47,359 nt of DNA from a virus. The translations under genes and the position numbers were made by a program. Where the stretch lies: positions 1 to 47,359 of IMG/VR virus record IMGVR_UViG_3300019124_000088; one strand, given 5' to 3'. This document shows positions 37,727 through 44,559 of this stretch, piece after piece (position 1 is the first letter of the stretch; each line of letters starts with the position of its first letter). The notes under the pieces are model-generated. The model ran no database searches. It was given only the letters and a program-made list of their open reading frames with translations, and was not told the DNA's origin.

Positions 37727-38382
37727 CCTGGATGCAGACCGCTTCGGGCCAAGCCTTCGATTTGGTCAACCCGTCCGCCGATGACGTAAACTTCGATCTT
37801 GACGTCATCCCGGCGCTGGCGCGCATCCCGCGCTTCACGGGGCATGTGGCGGCAGGGCCCTACTCGGTGGCGCAGCATTGTGTGGAAGGGGCGCATGCCA
37901 TCATGCGCGAGACCCGGCGCCGCGACATCGCCGCCGCCTTCCTCCTGCACGACGCGCACGAGGCCTATACCGGCGACATCGCCACGCCGATGGCGGAGGC
38001 CATCGCCGCCTGCAGCGGGCTCGTCGCGCTGCAGCGGACCGGCAGCGCTGATGTGGCCGCCACTTTCAACAAAACGGTCGAAGCCGCGCTCAAGCTGTTG
38101 AAACGCCGCATCGACGGAGCGGTGCACGAGGCAGCCGGCCTCACCTACCCCCTGCCTGACGACGTGCGCGAGGCGGTGAAGCTGTGGGACCTCCGCATGC
38201 TCGCCACAGAACGGCGCCAGCTCCTCGCCAAGGGACCCAAGCCCTGGCATTCGGCGATCGAGCAGGCCGAGCCCGTGCGCCTCGAGGGCCGCCTGAAGCC
38301 CTGGCCGTGGACCTACGCGGCGGACGCCTACCGCGCCGCCCTCGACCTCTACTGCCCCACCGCGCTGCGGCGGGCGGCGTGA
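37723..38382 (+). CDS. HD-domain phosphohydrolase
   Basis: 219 residues with the HD metal-binding pattern: a first His in [13 protein letters not shown] (about 50-58), HD in [21 protein letters not shown] (about 73-83) and a later Asp in [14 protein letters not shown]. Resembles YfbR-type dNMP 5'-nucleotidases and phage HD hydrolases. It may adjust nucleotide pools, or remove nucleotide signals; the substrate is unproven. It is coupled to the upstream 57-residue gene. Confidence 0.8.
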   Translation: MTWMQTASGQAFDLVNPSADDVNFDLDVIPALARIPRFTGHVAAGPYSVAQHCVEGAHAIMRETRRRDIAAAFLLHDAHEAYTGDIATPMAEAIAACSGLVALQRTGSADVAATFNKTVEAALKLLKRRIDGAVHEAAGLTYPLPDDVREAVKLWDLRMLATERRQLLAKGPKPWHSAIEQAEPVRLEGRLKPWPWTYAADAYRAALDLYCPTALRRAA

Positions 38383-38396
38383 CGGAAGATCCTGCC

Positions 38397-39050
38397 ATGT
38401 CAGACACATTCTACGAGCAAGCGGTCAAAACCGTCGTTGACTATGGCAAGGCCTCGCCGAGCTTGATCCAGCGCAAGCTCCAAATCGGCTACAACCGTGC
38501 GGCGTCGATCATTGAACGGATGGAGCAAGAGGGCATCGTCGGCCCGGCCAACCATGCAGGTCAGCGCACCGTCTTGAGGAAGACGGCAGACGTGCAGACC
38601 ACTGTCACCCTGAACGTGCCAGGTCGGCCGAGCGTCACAACAGACCTCAAGACGCTGGAGCGGGCTGCAAAGCTTGTGAGGAAGGGCGATGGCCCTGGCC
38701 CCGTTCGTGCGTTGCACAGTGCCGTCGGCCGTCTCAACGATCCGGGCCAGACGTCCCTCGATGAACACCCGGAGTTTCAAAAAGCTGCAGCGGAATCCAC
38801 CGACATGTTCCGGACTGAGGCAGTGGCCGCCGACCAGCTGAAAGCCTTTATCGAGCGCATCGAGCGCCTCGAGGAGGAAAAGGCCGGAATCGCGGGCGAC
38901 ATCAAGGACGTCTATGCCGAAGCCAAGGGCAACGGCTTCGACACCAAGGTGATCCGCAAGATCATCTCCCTGCGCAAGCGCGACTACGCCGAGCGTCAGG
39001 AGGAGGAGGCAATCCTCGAACTCTACATGCAAGCGCTGGGGATGGACTAA
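38397..39050 (+). CDS. FtsK gamma domain fused to GapR (DUF2312)
   Basis: 217 residues from the ATG at 38397. Residues about 5-60 ([20 protein letters not shown] ... [20 protein letters not shown]) match the FtsK gamma winged helix, which in FtsK reads KOPS polarity sequences. Residues about 140-217 ([20 protein letters not shown] ... [20 protein letters not shown]) match GapR, a nucleoid protein that binds overtwisted DNA and aids topoisomerases ahead of forks. The linker (61-139) is basic and Pro/Gly-containing. It abuts the clamp gene (ATG overlap), so a phage replication or DNA-topology role is likely. I know of no characterised protein with this combination. Confidence 0.85.
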   Translation: MSDTFYEQAVKTVVDYGKASPSLIQRKLQIGYNRAASIIERMEQEGIVGPANHAGQRTVLRKTADVQTTVTLNVPGRPSVTTDLKTLERAAKLVRKGDGPGPVRALHSAVGRLNDPGQTSLDEHPEFQKAAAESTDMFRTEAVAADQLKAFIERIERLEEEKAGIAGDIKDVYAEAKGNGFDTKVIRKIISLRKRDYAERQEEEAILELYMQALGMD

Positions 39051-40171
39051 TGCTTAAGATCGTTGTCGAACGCGCAGCCCTCCTCAGGAGCCTCGCGGCC
39101 CTCAACCGGGTGGCGGAAAAGCGCACCACCATTCCGATCCTCTCCAGCGTTCTCCTGGATGCTGCCGGCGAAGCCCTGAGCCTCAAGGCGTCGGATCTCG
39201 ATATCGAGATGACCGGCCGCATTGCCTGCCAAGTGGAGACGGCGGGCGCCATCACAGTGCAGGCCCATCTGTTGCACGACATCGTGCGCAAGATGCCGGA
39301 CGGGGCGCAGATCGCCATCGAAGCCATCGACAGCGGAGGGCGCGTGGCCGTAAAGGCGGGCCGCTCGCGCTTCACCCTGCAGGCCTTGCCCGCATCCGAT
39401 TTTCCGGATCTCGCCGCCGGCAAGTTCCCGCATTCCTTCACCCTGCCGGGCGTGGCATTGGCCAAGATGATCGCGCGCTCCAGCTTCGCGATCTCGACGG
39501 AGGAGACGCGCTTCTACCTCAACGGCATCTATCTCCATGTCCAGGGCAGCCACCTCTATGCCGTCGCCACCGACGGCCACCGCCTGGCACGCGCCCATGT
39601 GGATATGCCGGCCGGCCTGGAGGGGATGGACGGCATGCCAGGCGTGATCGTCCCACGCAAGACCGTGGCCGAGCTCGCCCGCCTCGCCGAGGAAGCCGGC
39701 AAGGACGATCTGCGCATCGGCCTGTCGCCGCACAAGATCCGCGCCGCCTTTGGTGACACGGTGCTGACCTCCAAGCTGATCGACGGCACCTTCCCGGATT
39801 ACCAGCGGGTCATTCCGACGGCCAACGACAAGGTCGCCACTGTGGAGATCACGGCCCTCAAAGCCGCCATCGACCGCGTTTCGAGCGTCTCGACAGAGCG
39901 CGGCCGGGCCGTGAAGCTCGCCTTCGACGACGGCCGGCTAACGCTCACCGTCGAGAATCCCGATGCCGGCACCGCCACAGATGAGATCGAGATCGACTAT
40001 GACGCCGAGGCGATCTCGATCGGCTTCAATGCCAGGTACGCCCTCGACATCGCCGGCGCGCTCGGCACCGACACGGCCGTGATCAGGCTCGCCGACAACG
40101 GCTCCCCGACGATCTTCCAACCCGCCGCAGACGACACACTGCTCTGCGTGCTGATGCCCATGAGGGTGTGA
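39050..40171 (+). CDS. dnaN: Phage-encoded DNA polymerase III sliding clamp (beta)
   Basis: 373 residues, the full length of bacterial beta clamps, with all three clamp domains. Hallmarks: LNRVAEKRTTIPILSSVLLDA near 17-38, RSSFAISTEETRFYLNGI (about 143-160), YAVATDGHRLA, TSKLIDGTFPDYQRVIP, FNARYALDIAGAL and the C-terminal VLMPMRV. It should tether the host Pol III or phage polymerases to phage DNA. The gene overlaps the FtsK gamma/GapR stop. It is a separate copy from the host's own dnaN and could differ in protein-protein contacts. Confidence 0.95.
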   Translation: MLKIVVERAALLRSLAALNRVAEKRTTIPILSSVLLDAAGEALSLKASDLDIEMTGRIACQVETAGAITVQAHLLHDIVRKMPDGAQIAIEAIDSGGRVAVKAGRSRFTLQALPASDFPDLAAGKFPHSFTLPGVALAKMIARSSFAISTEETRFYLNGIYLHVQGSHLYAVATDGHRLARAHVDMPAGLEGMDGMPGVIVPRKTVAELARLAEEAGKDDLRIGLSPHKIRAAFGDTVLTSKLIDGTFPDYQRVIPTANDKVATVEITALKAAIDRVSSVSTERGRAVKLAFDDGRLTLTVENPDAGTATDEIEIDYDAEAISIGFNARYALDIAGALGTDTAVIRLADNGSPTIFQPAADDTLLCVLMPMRV

Positions 40172-40174
40172 GCC

Positions 40175-40420
40175 ATGAGTACCTTCAACTGTCGAGGCTG
40201 CCTGTTCTGGAAACCCAATTACGAACCGAACGCCGAGCGGCAGGCACCTTATGGAGAATGCAGGCGCCATGCGCCTCGCATCAAGTTCGACCGGTTCGAT
40301 AACGACGCGCGTTCATCAGTCTGGCCGCCGACAGATGCAGGCGACTGGTGCGGCGAGCACCGCCCGAAGACGCTGCCGCTGCCTTTCGATGCATCGCAGG
40401 ACAGGAGCTTGATGCCATGA
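40175..40420 (+). CDS. Small Cys-rich protein, unknown
   Basis: 81 residues with CRGC near 6-9 and two later Cys (GECRRHAP and DWCGEH), a pattern expected for one zinc-bound site. The start is 3 bp after the clamp stop. Similar short Cys-containing proteins are common in phage early regions; function is unknown. Confidence 0.65.
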   Translation: MSTFNCRGCLFWKPNYEPNAERQAPYGECRRHAPRIKFDRFDNDARSSVWPPTDAGDWCGEHRPKTLPLPFDASQDRSLMP

Positions 40421-40785
40421 CTGTCTACATCGACAGCCTGCGCCTGCCCTATCGCGGCATGCTGATGTGCCACATGTTCGCGGATACTCTTGAAGAGCTG
40501 CACGCCATGGCCGACCGCATCGGCGTCGCCCGCAAGCACTTCCAGAAGCCGCCCAAGGCCAAGTGGCACCACTACGACATCTGCTTGACCAAGCGCGCCA
40601 AAGCCGTGCGCTGCGGCGCCGTCTCCACCGACCGTTATGGCGCCGCCGAGTTCGTGGCGCGGAAGAACGGCGACCAAGCGACGCTCGAACGCATCAAGCG
40701 GCTGCGCGAAAGGAAGCCTACACCAAAGCGCGCACCGGACGTGCCGATGGCGGACCTGTTTACGCAGGGAGCGGCCCATGCGTGA
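40417..40785 (+). CDS. DUF4031 protein
   Basis: 122 residues from the ATG at 40417 (ATGA overlap). The pattern TVYIDSLRLPYRGMLMCHMFADTLEELHAMADRIGVARKHFQ ... HHYDICLTKRAKAVRCGAV is characteristic of DUF4031, found in many actinobacterial and proteobacterial phages. Function is not established. A basic C-terminal tail (RIKRLRERKPTPKRAP) suggests nucleic-acid contact. Confidence 0.85.
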   Translation: MTVYIDSLRLPYRGMLMCHMFADTLEELHAMADRIGVARKHFQKPPKAKWHHYDICLTKRAKAVRCGAVSTDRYGAAEFVARKNGDQATLERIKRLRERKPTPKRAPDVPMADLFTQGAAHA

Positions 40786-40933
40786 GGCCCTCCGCATTGT
40801 CTCTGTTCTCTCCGTCGACGCGGTCGAGACCCTCGTCGGCTACCTGCTCGGCGGCGGCCTCACCGTGCTCGCCGCCGCCGGGCTTCTTTTCTGGCTCTAC
40901 CCGAACAAGACGACGGAGAACTCCGATGGCTGA
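40778..40933 (+). CDS. Small single-pass membrane protein
   Basis: 51 residues overlapping the DUF4031 stop by 8 bp. One strong transmembrane segment (about 21-41, [21 protein letters not shown]) and a short charged C-terminus. Unknown function. The following gap 40934-41007 contains only very short reading frames. Confidence 0.55.
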   Translation: MREALRIVSVLSVDAVETLVGYLLGGGLTVLAAAGLLFWLYPNKTTENSDG

Positions 40934-41007
40934 TCGTCCGCTTGGGTTGTGGCCTTCAACTTCACCGTCCACAACAGCAACATCAATTACCTGAAAGAGG
41001 CCGCGTA

Positions 41008-41511
41008 ATGGCTGGTTCCGTCAATAAGGTCATTCTCGTCGGCAACCTGGGGCGTGATCCTGAGGTGCGCCGTCTCGGCAACGGCGAGCCTGTCGTCAAT
41101 CTTCGCATCGCCACCTCCGAGACCTGGAAGGATAAGGCGACCGGCGAGCGCAAGGAGAAGACCGAGTGGCATTCGGTCGTGATCTTCAACGAGCACATCG
41201 CCCGGGTGGCCGAGCAGTACCTGAAGAAGGGCGCCAAGGTCTATGTCGAGGGCAAGCTGCAGACGCGCAAATGGACCGACCAGCAGGGCATCGAGAAGTG
41301 GACGACCGAGGTGGTGCTGCAGCGCTTCGACGGCGACCTGACCATCCTCGACAGCCGCCGCGACGGCGCCGGCCGTGACGATCAATACACCGAGCAGCAG
41401 AACGAACGCTGGGGCGGCAGCACAGGCTACGGCGATGCCAAGAACGGCAATCCACCCAGCAGCGGTGCCAGCTTCAACCGGTCTGATATCGACGACGACA
41501 TACCGTTCTAG
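41008..41511 (+). CDS. ssb: Single-stranded DNA-binding protein
   Basis: 167 residues. OB fold (about 4-110): [39 protein letters not shown]...[39 protein letters not shown]. The C-terminal acidic tip ends DDDIPF, the motif through which SSB recruits replication proteins. It coats single-stranded phage DNA. It is in the same operon as the clamp and GapR fusion. Confidence 0.95.
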   Translation: MAGSVNKVILVGNLGRDPEVRRLGNGEPVVNLRIATSETWKDKATGERKEKTEWHSVVIFNEHIARVAEQYLKKGAKVYVEGKLQTRKWTDQQGIEKWTTEVVLQRFDGDLTILDSRRDGAGRDDQYTEQQNERWGGSTGYGDAKNGNPPSSGASFNRSDIDDDIPF

Positions 41512-41548
41512 GGCATCAGTCACGGCCGCCGTTCAAGGAATCCCATTC

Positions 41549-41752
41549 ATGACCCCGACGTATGTGCCCGCAACCAAGGAACAGCAGGATGCCTGCAACG
41601 CTCATTGGGCCCGCATCAGGAAGGGGCTTCCTCCTCTCCGTTTCCCGCCTCTGCCTCCCGGGATTTCCATCGAAGTAACTGCGGACGAAGCCGCCGACGT
41701 TGAACGATTCAAAACCCGTCGTCGCGAGGCACTGTCTCAGAAGGCTTCCTAA
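41549..41752 (+). CDS. Small early protein, unknown
   Basis: 67 residues from the ATG at 41549, AAGGAA upstream. Starts MTPTYVPATKEQQDACNAHWARIRKGLPPL; Pro-rich middle and helical C-terminus (DEAADVERFKTRRREALSQ). No known family. Probably co-transcribed with the following gene, 1 bp away. Confidence 0.6.
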   Translation: MTPTYVPATKEQQDACNAHWARIRKGLPPLRFPPLPPGISIEVTADEAADVERFKTRRREALSQKAS

Positions 41753-41753
41753 G

Positions 41754-42248
41754 ATGACCACCACGGAAAACACGGCGAAGATGACGACCGAAGGGAGGAA
41801 GGATGTCACAAAAACCCCTCCCTCAGAGGCAGACCATGCGGAGCTGGTGGAGTACCTGACCGCCTATGCCGACGATGAGAATAAAACGGCGCAAGCGAGG
41901 AAGCGAATTCGCCAAGCTATGTTGCTGATCTCATCTGCCGGCGAGCGCGAAGCCGCCCTCACCCACAGGGTGAAGGAACTGGAGGAGGAGATAGAGTGGC
42001 GTGTCCGTGATTGGCGCCATCAAGCCGAGAACAATTATCGAGCATGGCAAGCCACCTCTGCCCAGAACCAGCAGATGAGAACGGCGCTGGCTGACCTTGC
42101 GGTTGCTGAGCAAGACTATCGCCAGAAGCACGACCTTTACGGCGACGACGACATGCGAACCGGACGTGCCTGGGATCTGCTGCGACGTGCCGGTAACGCT
42201 GCTCGCTCTGTCCTCTCCGCCCTCTCCCTCACGGAGGAGAGCCGATGA
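41754..42248 (+). CDS. Coiled-coil early protein
   Basis: 164 residues. A long charged helix/coiled coil spans about 55-125 (REAALTHRVKELEEEIEWRVRDWRHQAENNYRAWQATSAQNQQMRTALADLAVAEQDYRQK). No enzymatic motif. The C-terminus overlaps the next short gene (ATGA-type). Function is unknown. Confidence 0.65.
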   Translation: MTTTENTAKMTTEGRKDVTKTPPSEADHAELVEYLTAYADDENKTAQARKRIRQAMLLISSAGEREAALTHRVKELEEEIEWRVRDWRHQAENNYRAWQATSAQNQQMRTALADLAVAEQDYRQKHDLYGDDDMRTGRAWDLLRRAGNAARSVLSALSLTEESR

Positions 42249-42361
42249 TCGAGGTCGGACCCAATGCCAAGGAAGTTCTCGAAACCCTGCTTATCGTGAG
42301 CGGTGTTTTGGGGGTCTTCTGGGCTATCGCGTACAGCAACAGGAAATCGCCCCATGACTGA
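42245..42361 (+). CDS. Very short membrane peptide (38 residues)
   Basis: Begins at ATG 42245, overlapping the preceding stop by 4 bp, and ends at 42361 inside the start of the next gene (8-bp overlap). Contains a hydrophobic stretch TLLIVSGVLGVFWAIAY. The tight couplings on both sides support translation. Confidence 0.5.
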   Translation: MIEVGPNAKEVLETLLIVSGVLGVFWAIAYSNRKSPHD

Positions 42362-42689
42362 CCTCAAGACGAAGCTGGAACAGGCGAGCGAACTCAACGA
42401 CACGCTATTCCAAGAAGTGCTGGATACCCTTCAGCCGGACATGACCCACGGCATCCGCGCCTTTTGGGAGGCAGGAGCCTGGGAGAACGCAGCCCTCGCT
42501 CTCGTGGAAAGGATGCTGCCGGGGTGGACTTGGTTGATCGACGCGACGGCTCCGAAGGCTGGCGTTGTTGCCTCGCTGTTAGACCCCGTCGATCCTGACG
42601 AATGGGTTGGCACAGGCGCAACCCCCGCCCTTGCCCTGCTCATCGCTCTCCTCACCGCTCTGACCACTGATGGAGGCCGGAATGGCTGA
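42354..42689 (+). CDS. Early protein with hydrophobic C-terminus
   Basis: 111 residues from the ATG at 42354. Helical N-terminus (TDLKTKLEQASELNDTLFQEVLDTLQ), a Trp-rich middle (FWEAGAWENAALALVERMLPGWTWLID) and a C-terminal TPALALLIALLTALTTD typical of a group of unassigned alphaproteobacterial phage proteins. Function is unknown. Overlaps the next gene. Confidence 0.6.
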   Translation: MTDLKTKLEQASELNDTLFQEVLDTLQPDMTHGIRAFWEAGAWENAALALVERMLPGWTWLIDATAPKAGVVASLLDPVDPDEWVGTGATPALALLIALLTALTTDGGRNG

Positions 42690-42900
42690 TGTAAGGATGA
42701 AGGTTGCGACGATCCTCCAAGGCTATTTCGACATGGAGACGCCGAAGCAGCTCATTGATGACCTGACGGCGATCCTCTCGGCAGACACCGCCCCTCCACC
42801 AGCGGAGGGGGATATGTGCCCTCCTTCGGCTTCGCCTCATCGGGAAAGCTCAATGGCTGGCGCAGCAAGCCGCTATGTCGCGCCGCCCAAAGGAGAATAA
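42682..42900 (+). CDS. Small early protein, unknown
   Basis: 72 residues from the ATG at 42682, overlapping the preceding stop by 8 bp. N-terminal helix DVRMKVATILQGYFDMETPKQLIDDLTAIL, Pro-rich end. No known family. Confidence 0.55.
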   Translation: MADVRMKVATILQGYFDMETPKQLIDDLTAILSADTAPPPAEGDMCPPSASPHRESSMAGAASRYVAPPKGE

Positions 42901-42903
42901 CAG

Positions 42904-43443
42904 ATGGCTAACCATTGCATTGATTGCGATTACTGCGGCGAGGACATGCGGGGCACAACCATGCCCATGTGCAAGAGCCTTGAGCGGGCGAAGGACTGCT
43001 ACCTCTATAGGCAGGCTTTCGTGGAGGCTGAGCGGGCGGCTCTGACTGAAGATTATGGGAACAACGAAGAGTTCCTGACTGACGAAGACAAGAAGTGGCA
43101 TCAATCAGTCGTTGAAACCGCCAACCAACTGGACGCGTTTCGGTATCTCCGCCCCGAGGTCCTTGCCTTTGCTCACCTGATGGAGCAGCAGCTTCGCGCC
43201 AACGACCACAAGGGCGGATGGGACGAGGATCATCCCCGCGCCTTGTTATCCCGGCTGCGAGAGGAGACTGATGAACTCGATGCAGAAGTGCCCGTTCGTT
43301 ATGTCGATGTGATCGGTGCCTGCAGAGAGCGGATCGCCAAGGAAGCCGCCGACGTGGCGAACTTCGCCATGATGATCGCTGACGTGTGCGGAGCCCTCTC
43401 CACCCCTGCCCCTGCAAGCGGGGACATGGGAGACAGGGCATGA
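42904..43443 (+). CDS. MazG-like nucleotide pyrophosphohydrolase with Cys-rich N-terminus
   Basis: 179 residues. N-terminus has CDYCGEDM, a possible zinc knuckle (7-14). The C-terminal part (about 80-165) has the all-alpha MazG-type motif: FAHLMEQQLRANDHKGGWDEDHPRALLSRLREETDELDAE, then KEAADVANFAMMIAD, with the Glu/Asp residues for Mg binding. Such enzymes hydrolyse dNTPs or alarmones and can influence host stress responses. The joined Cys-rich head is uncommon for the family. Confidence 0.75.
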   Translation: MANHCIDCDYCGEDMRGTTMPMCKSLERAKDCYLYRQAFVEAERAALTEDYGNNEEFLTDEDKKWHQSVVETANQLDAFRYLRPEVLAFAHLMEQQLRANDHKGGWDEDHPRALLSRLREETDELDAEVPVRYVDVIGACRERIAKEAADVANFAMMIADVCGALSTPAPASGDMGDRA

Positions 43444-43718
43444 GCAAGCTGTCCGACCTTGACCCGACCTTTGTGCCTGACAATCATCTTTATGGAACGA
43501 CCGGACAGCTTCGTTTCCTCTGCCCTGCCTGCCGCCGCCACCCGATCAGCGTCAATGTCATCGAGGGGCCTCCGAACGGTCCATACCACGGCATGGATGG
43601 CACCCCGCCTGATTGGGATAGGATCTCGATCCATCCGAGCATTGACGCCAGCAACGCAAAGGGCATCGGCAAGCATTGCGGCTGGCATGGCTTCATCACG
43701 AACGGAGAAGCGAAATGA
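43440..43718 (+). CDS. DUF6527-like zinc-ribbon phage protein
   Basis: 92 residues from ATG 43440 (ATGA overlap). Contains LRFLCPACRRHPISV with CPAC, GPPNGPYHG, and ISIHPSIDASNAKGIGKHCGWHGFI, close to the pattern of DUF6527-type phage proteins (CPxC, PS, GCxxHGFI). Function is unknown; metal binding is expected. Confidence 0.65.
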   Translation: MSKLSDLDPTFVPDNHLYGTTGQLRFLCPACRRHPISVNVIEGPPNGPYHGMDGTPPDWDRISIHPSIDASNAKGIGKHCGWHGFITNGEAK

Positions 43719-44071
43719 GCCAGCCGAAAAACACCCCAGACACCGGGGGAGAGTATGTGAGGGTGCCGAGGGAGGACTTGGAAAAACTCAAGATCAAGAT
43801 CAGCGGCGGCCTCTGCTATTTCACGGCCGATGCAAAACACGCGCAGCTTTCGGATGCAATGAAGGCTGTCGAAGCCATGCTCGCCCTCTCCTCCATCCCA
43901 TCCCCTGCCAGGGATGCCGACACCGTTCAGATCCCGATGAAGCCGACGCCAGACCATTTGGACGCGCTGCGCGAAGGGCTCGTGGACAATTGGCGGCTAG
44001 AGTTCCATCCCGAGAAAGCCTACGCGGCCCTCGTGAAACTCACCTCCCCCAAGGAGACAAGCCATGGGTGA
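43715..44071 (+). CDS. Unassigned early protein
   Basis: 118 residues from the ATG at 43715, overlapping the previous stop. Mixed helix/strand (YVRVPREDLEKLKIKISGGLCYFTADAKHAQLSDAMKAVEAML). No known family. The end overlaps the DUF551-like gene by 8 bp. Confidence 0.6.
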   Translation: MSQPKNTPDTGGEYVRVPREDLEKLKIKISGGLCYFTADAKHAQLSDAMKAVEAMLALSSIPSPARDADTVQIPMKPTPDHLDALREGLVDNWRLEFHPEKAYAALVKLTSPKETSHG

Positions 44072-44330
44072 AGGGAATATGAATTGCCCTCCGTCCTCAC
44101 TGCGTTCGTCCTCGGGAAAGATCGATCAGCCAGAGCAGCAAGCCGCTATGTGGCAGCCGATCGGGACGGCGCCGAACGACCGTTACATCCTTGTCTACGA
44201 GCCAGAGTTGAACCTCGTCAGCATCGCGACGCAAGGCAAGGACGGACGGTGGTGGGATGACGGTAATCTGTGCCATCCCACCCACTGGATGCCCCTCCCT
44301 CCCCCTCCAACTCCACGGGGGAACGAATGA
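44064..44330 (+). CDS. DUF551-like phage protein
   Basis: 88 residues. The C-terminal half (MWQPIGTAPNDRYILVYEPELNLVSIATQGKDGRWWDDGNLCHPTHWMPLPPPP) has the DUF551 hallmark THWMPLPxPP preceded by an IGTAP element. The family's function is unknown. The embedded gene at 8831-9238 shares the APxDG/Trp-Pro style, so this phage carries two related elements. The start may be at the ATG before WQPIG. Confidence 0.75.
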   Translation: MGEGNMNCPPSSLRSSSGKIDQPEQQAAMWQPIGTAPNDRYILVYEPELNLVSIATQGKDGRWWDDGNLCHPTHWMPLPPPPTPRGNE

Positions 44331-44380
44331 GACAGGCAGAGACCTCACGGCTGCTGACCCGCGAAGAGGCTGCCGAGTAA
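44327..44380 (+). pseudogene. Truncated start of a HTH/excisionase-like gene
   Basis: ATG at 44327 gives MRQAETSRLLTREEAAE and then TAA. LLTREEAAEY is the usual beginning of HTH_17/excisionase-type genes. Reading one base out of frame after the stop continues YRQSPLSSHVL, a fit to the expected continuation. A one-base change in GAGTAA has probably broken the gene. Its position just before the serine integrase is that of a recombination directionality factor. Confidence 0.5.
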
Positions 44381-44403
44381 CCGCCAGAGCCCGCTTTCCA
44401 GCC

Positions 44404-44559
44404 ATGTCCTCCACCCGCCCCGCCATCAAGCCGCCCGAGCGGCCTCTCGATCCGGACCTCGTCCGGCTCATAGAGGCTCTTGCGGAAGCGAACGCGCTCC
44501 GCGATCATCGCGCGGCAATTGCGGCTCGCGAGGCTGCGGGGAAGGCAAAAGGACCATGA
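44404..44559 (+). CDS. Small protein coupled to the serine integrase
   Basis: 51 residues: Pro-rich start (STRPAIKPPERPLDPDL), then a helix VRLIEALAEANALRDHRAAIAAREAAG. The stop overlaps the integrase start as ATGA. Short proteins like this commonly precede large serine recombinases in Rhizobiales. Function is unknown; a regulator of integration is possible but unproven. Confidence 0.6.
   Translation: MSSTRPAIKPPERPLDPDLVRLIEALAEANALRDHRAAIAAREAAGKAKGP

Noticed and set aside
40926-40994. A 22-codon frame beginning at an ATG that overlaps the preceding stop, and a 19-codon GTG frame in the same gap
   Set aside because: Both are very short, compete for the same DNA and have no recognisable domain or convincing SD.
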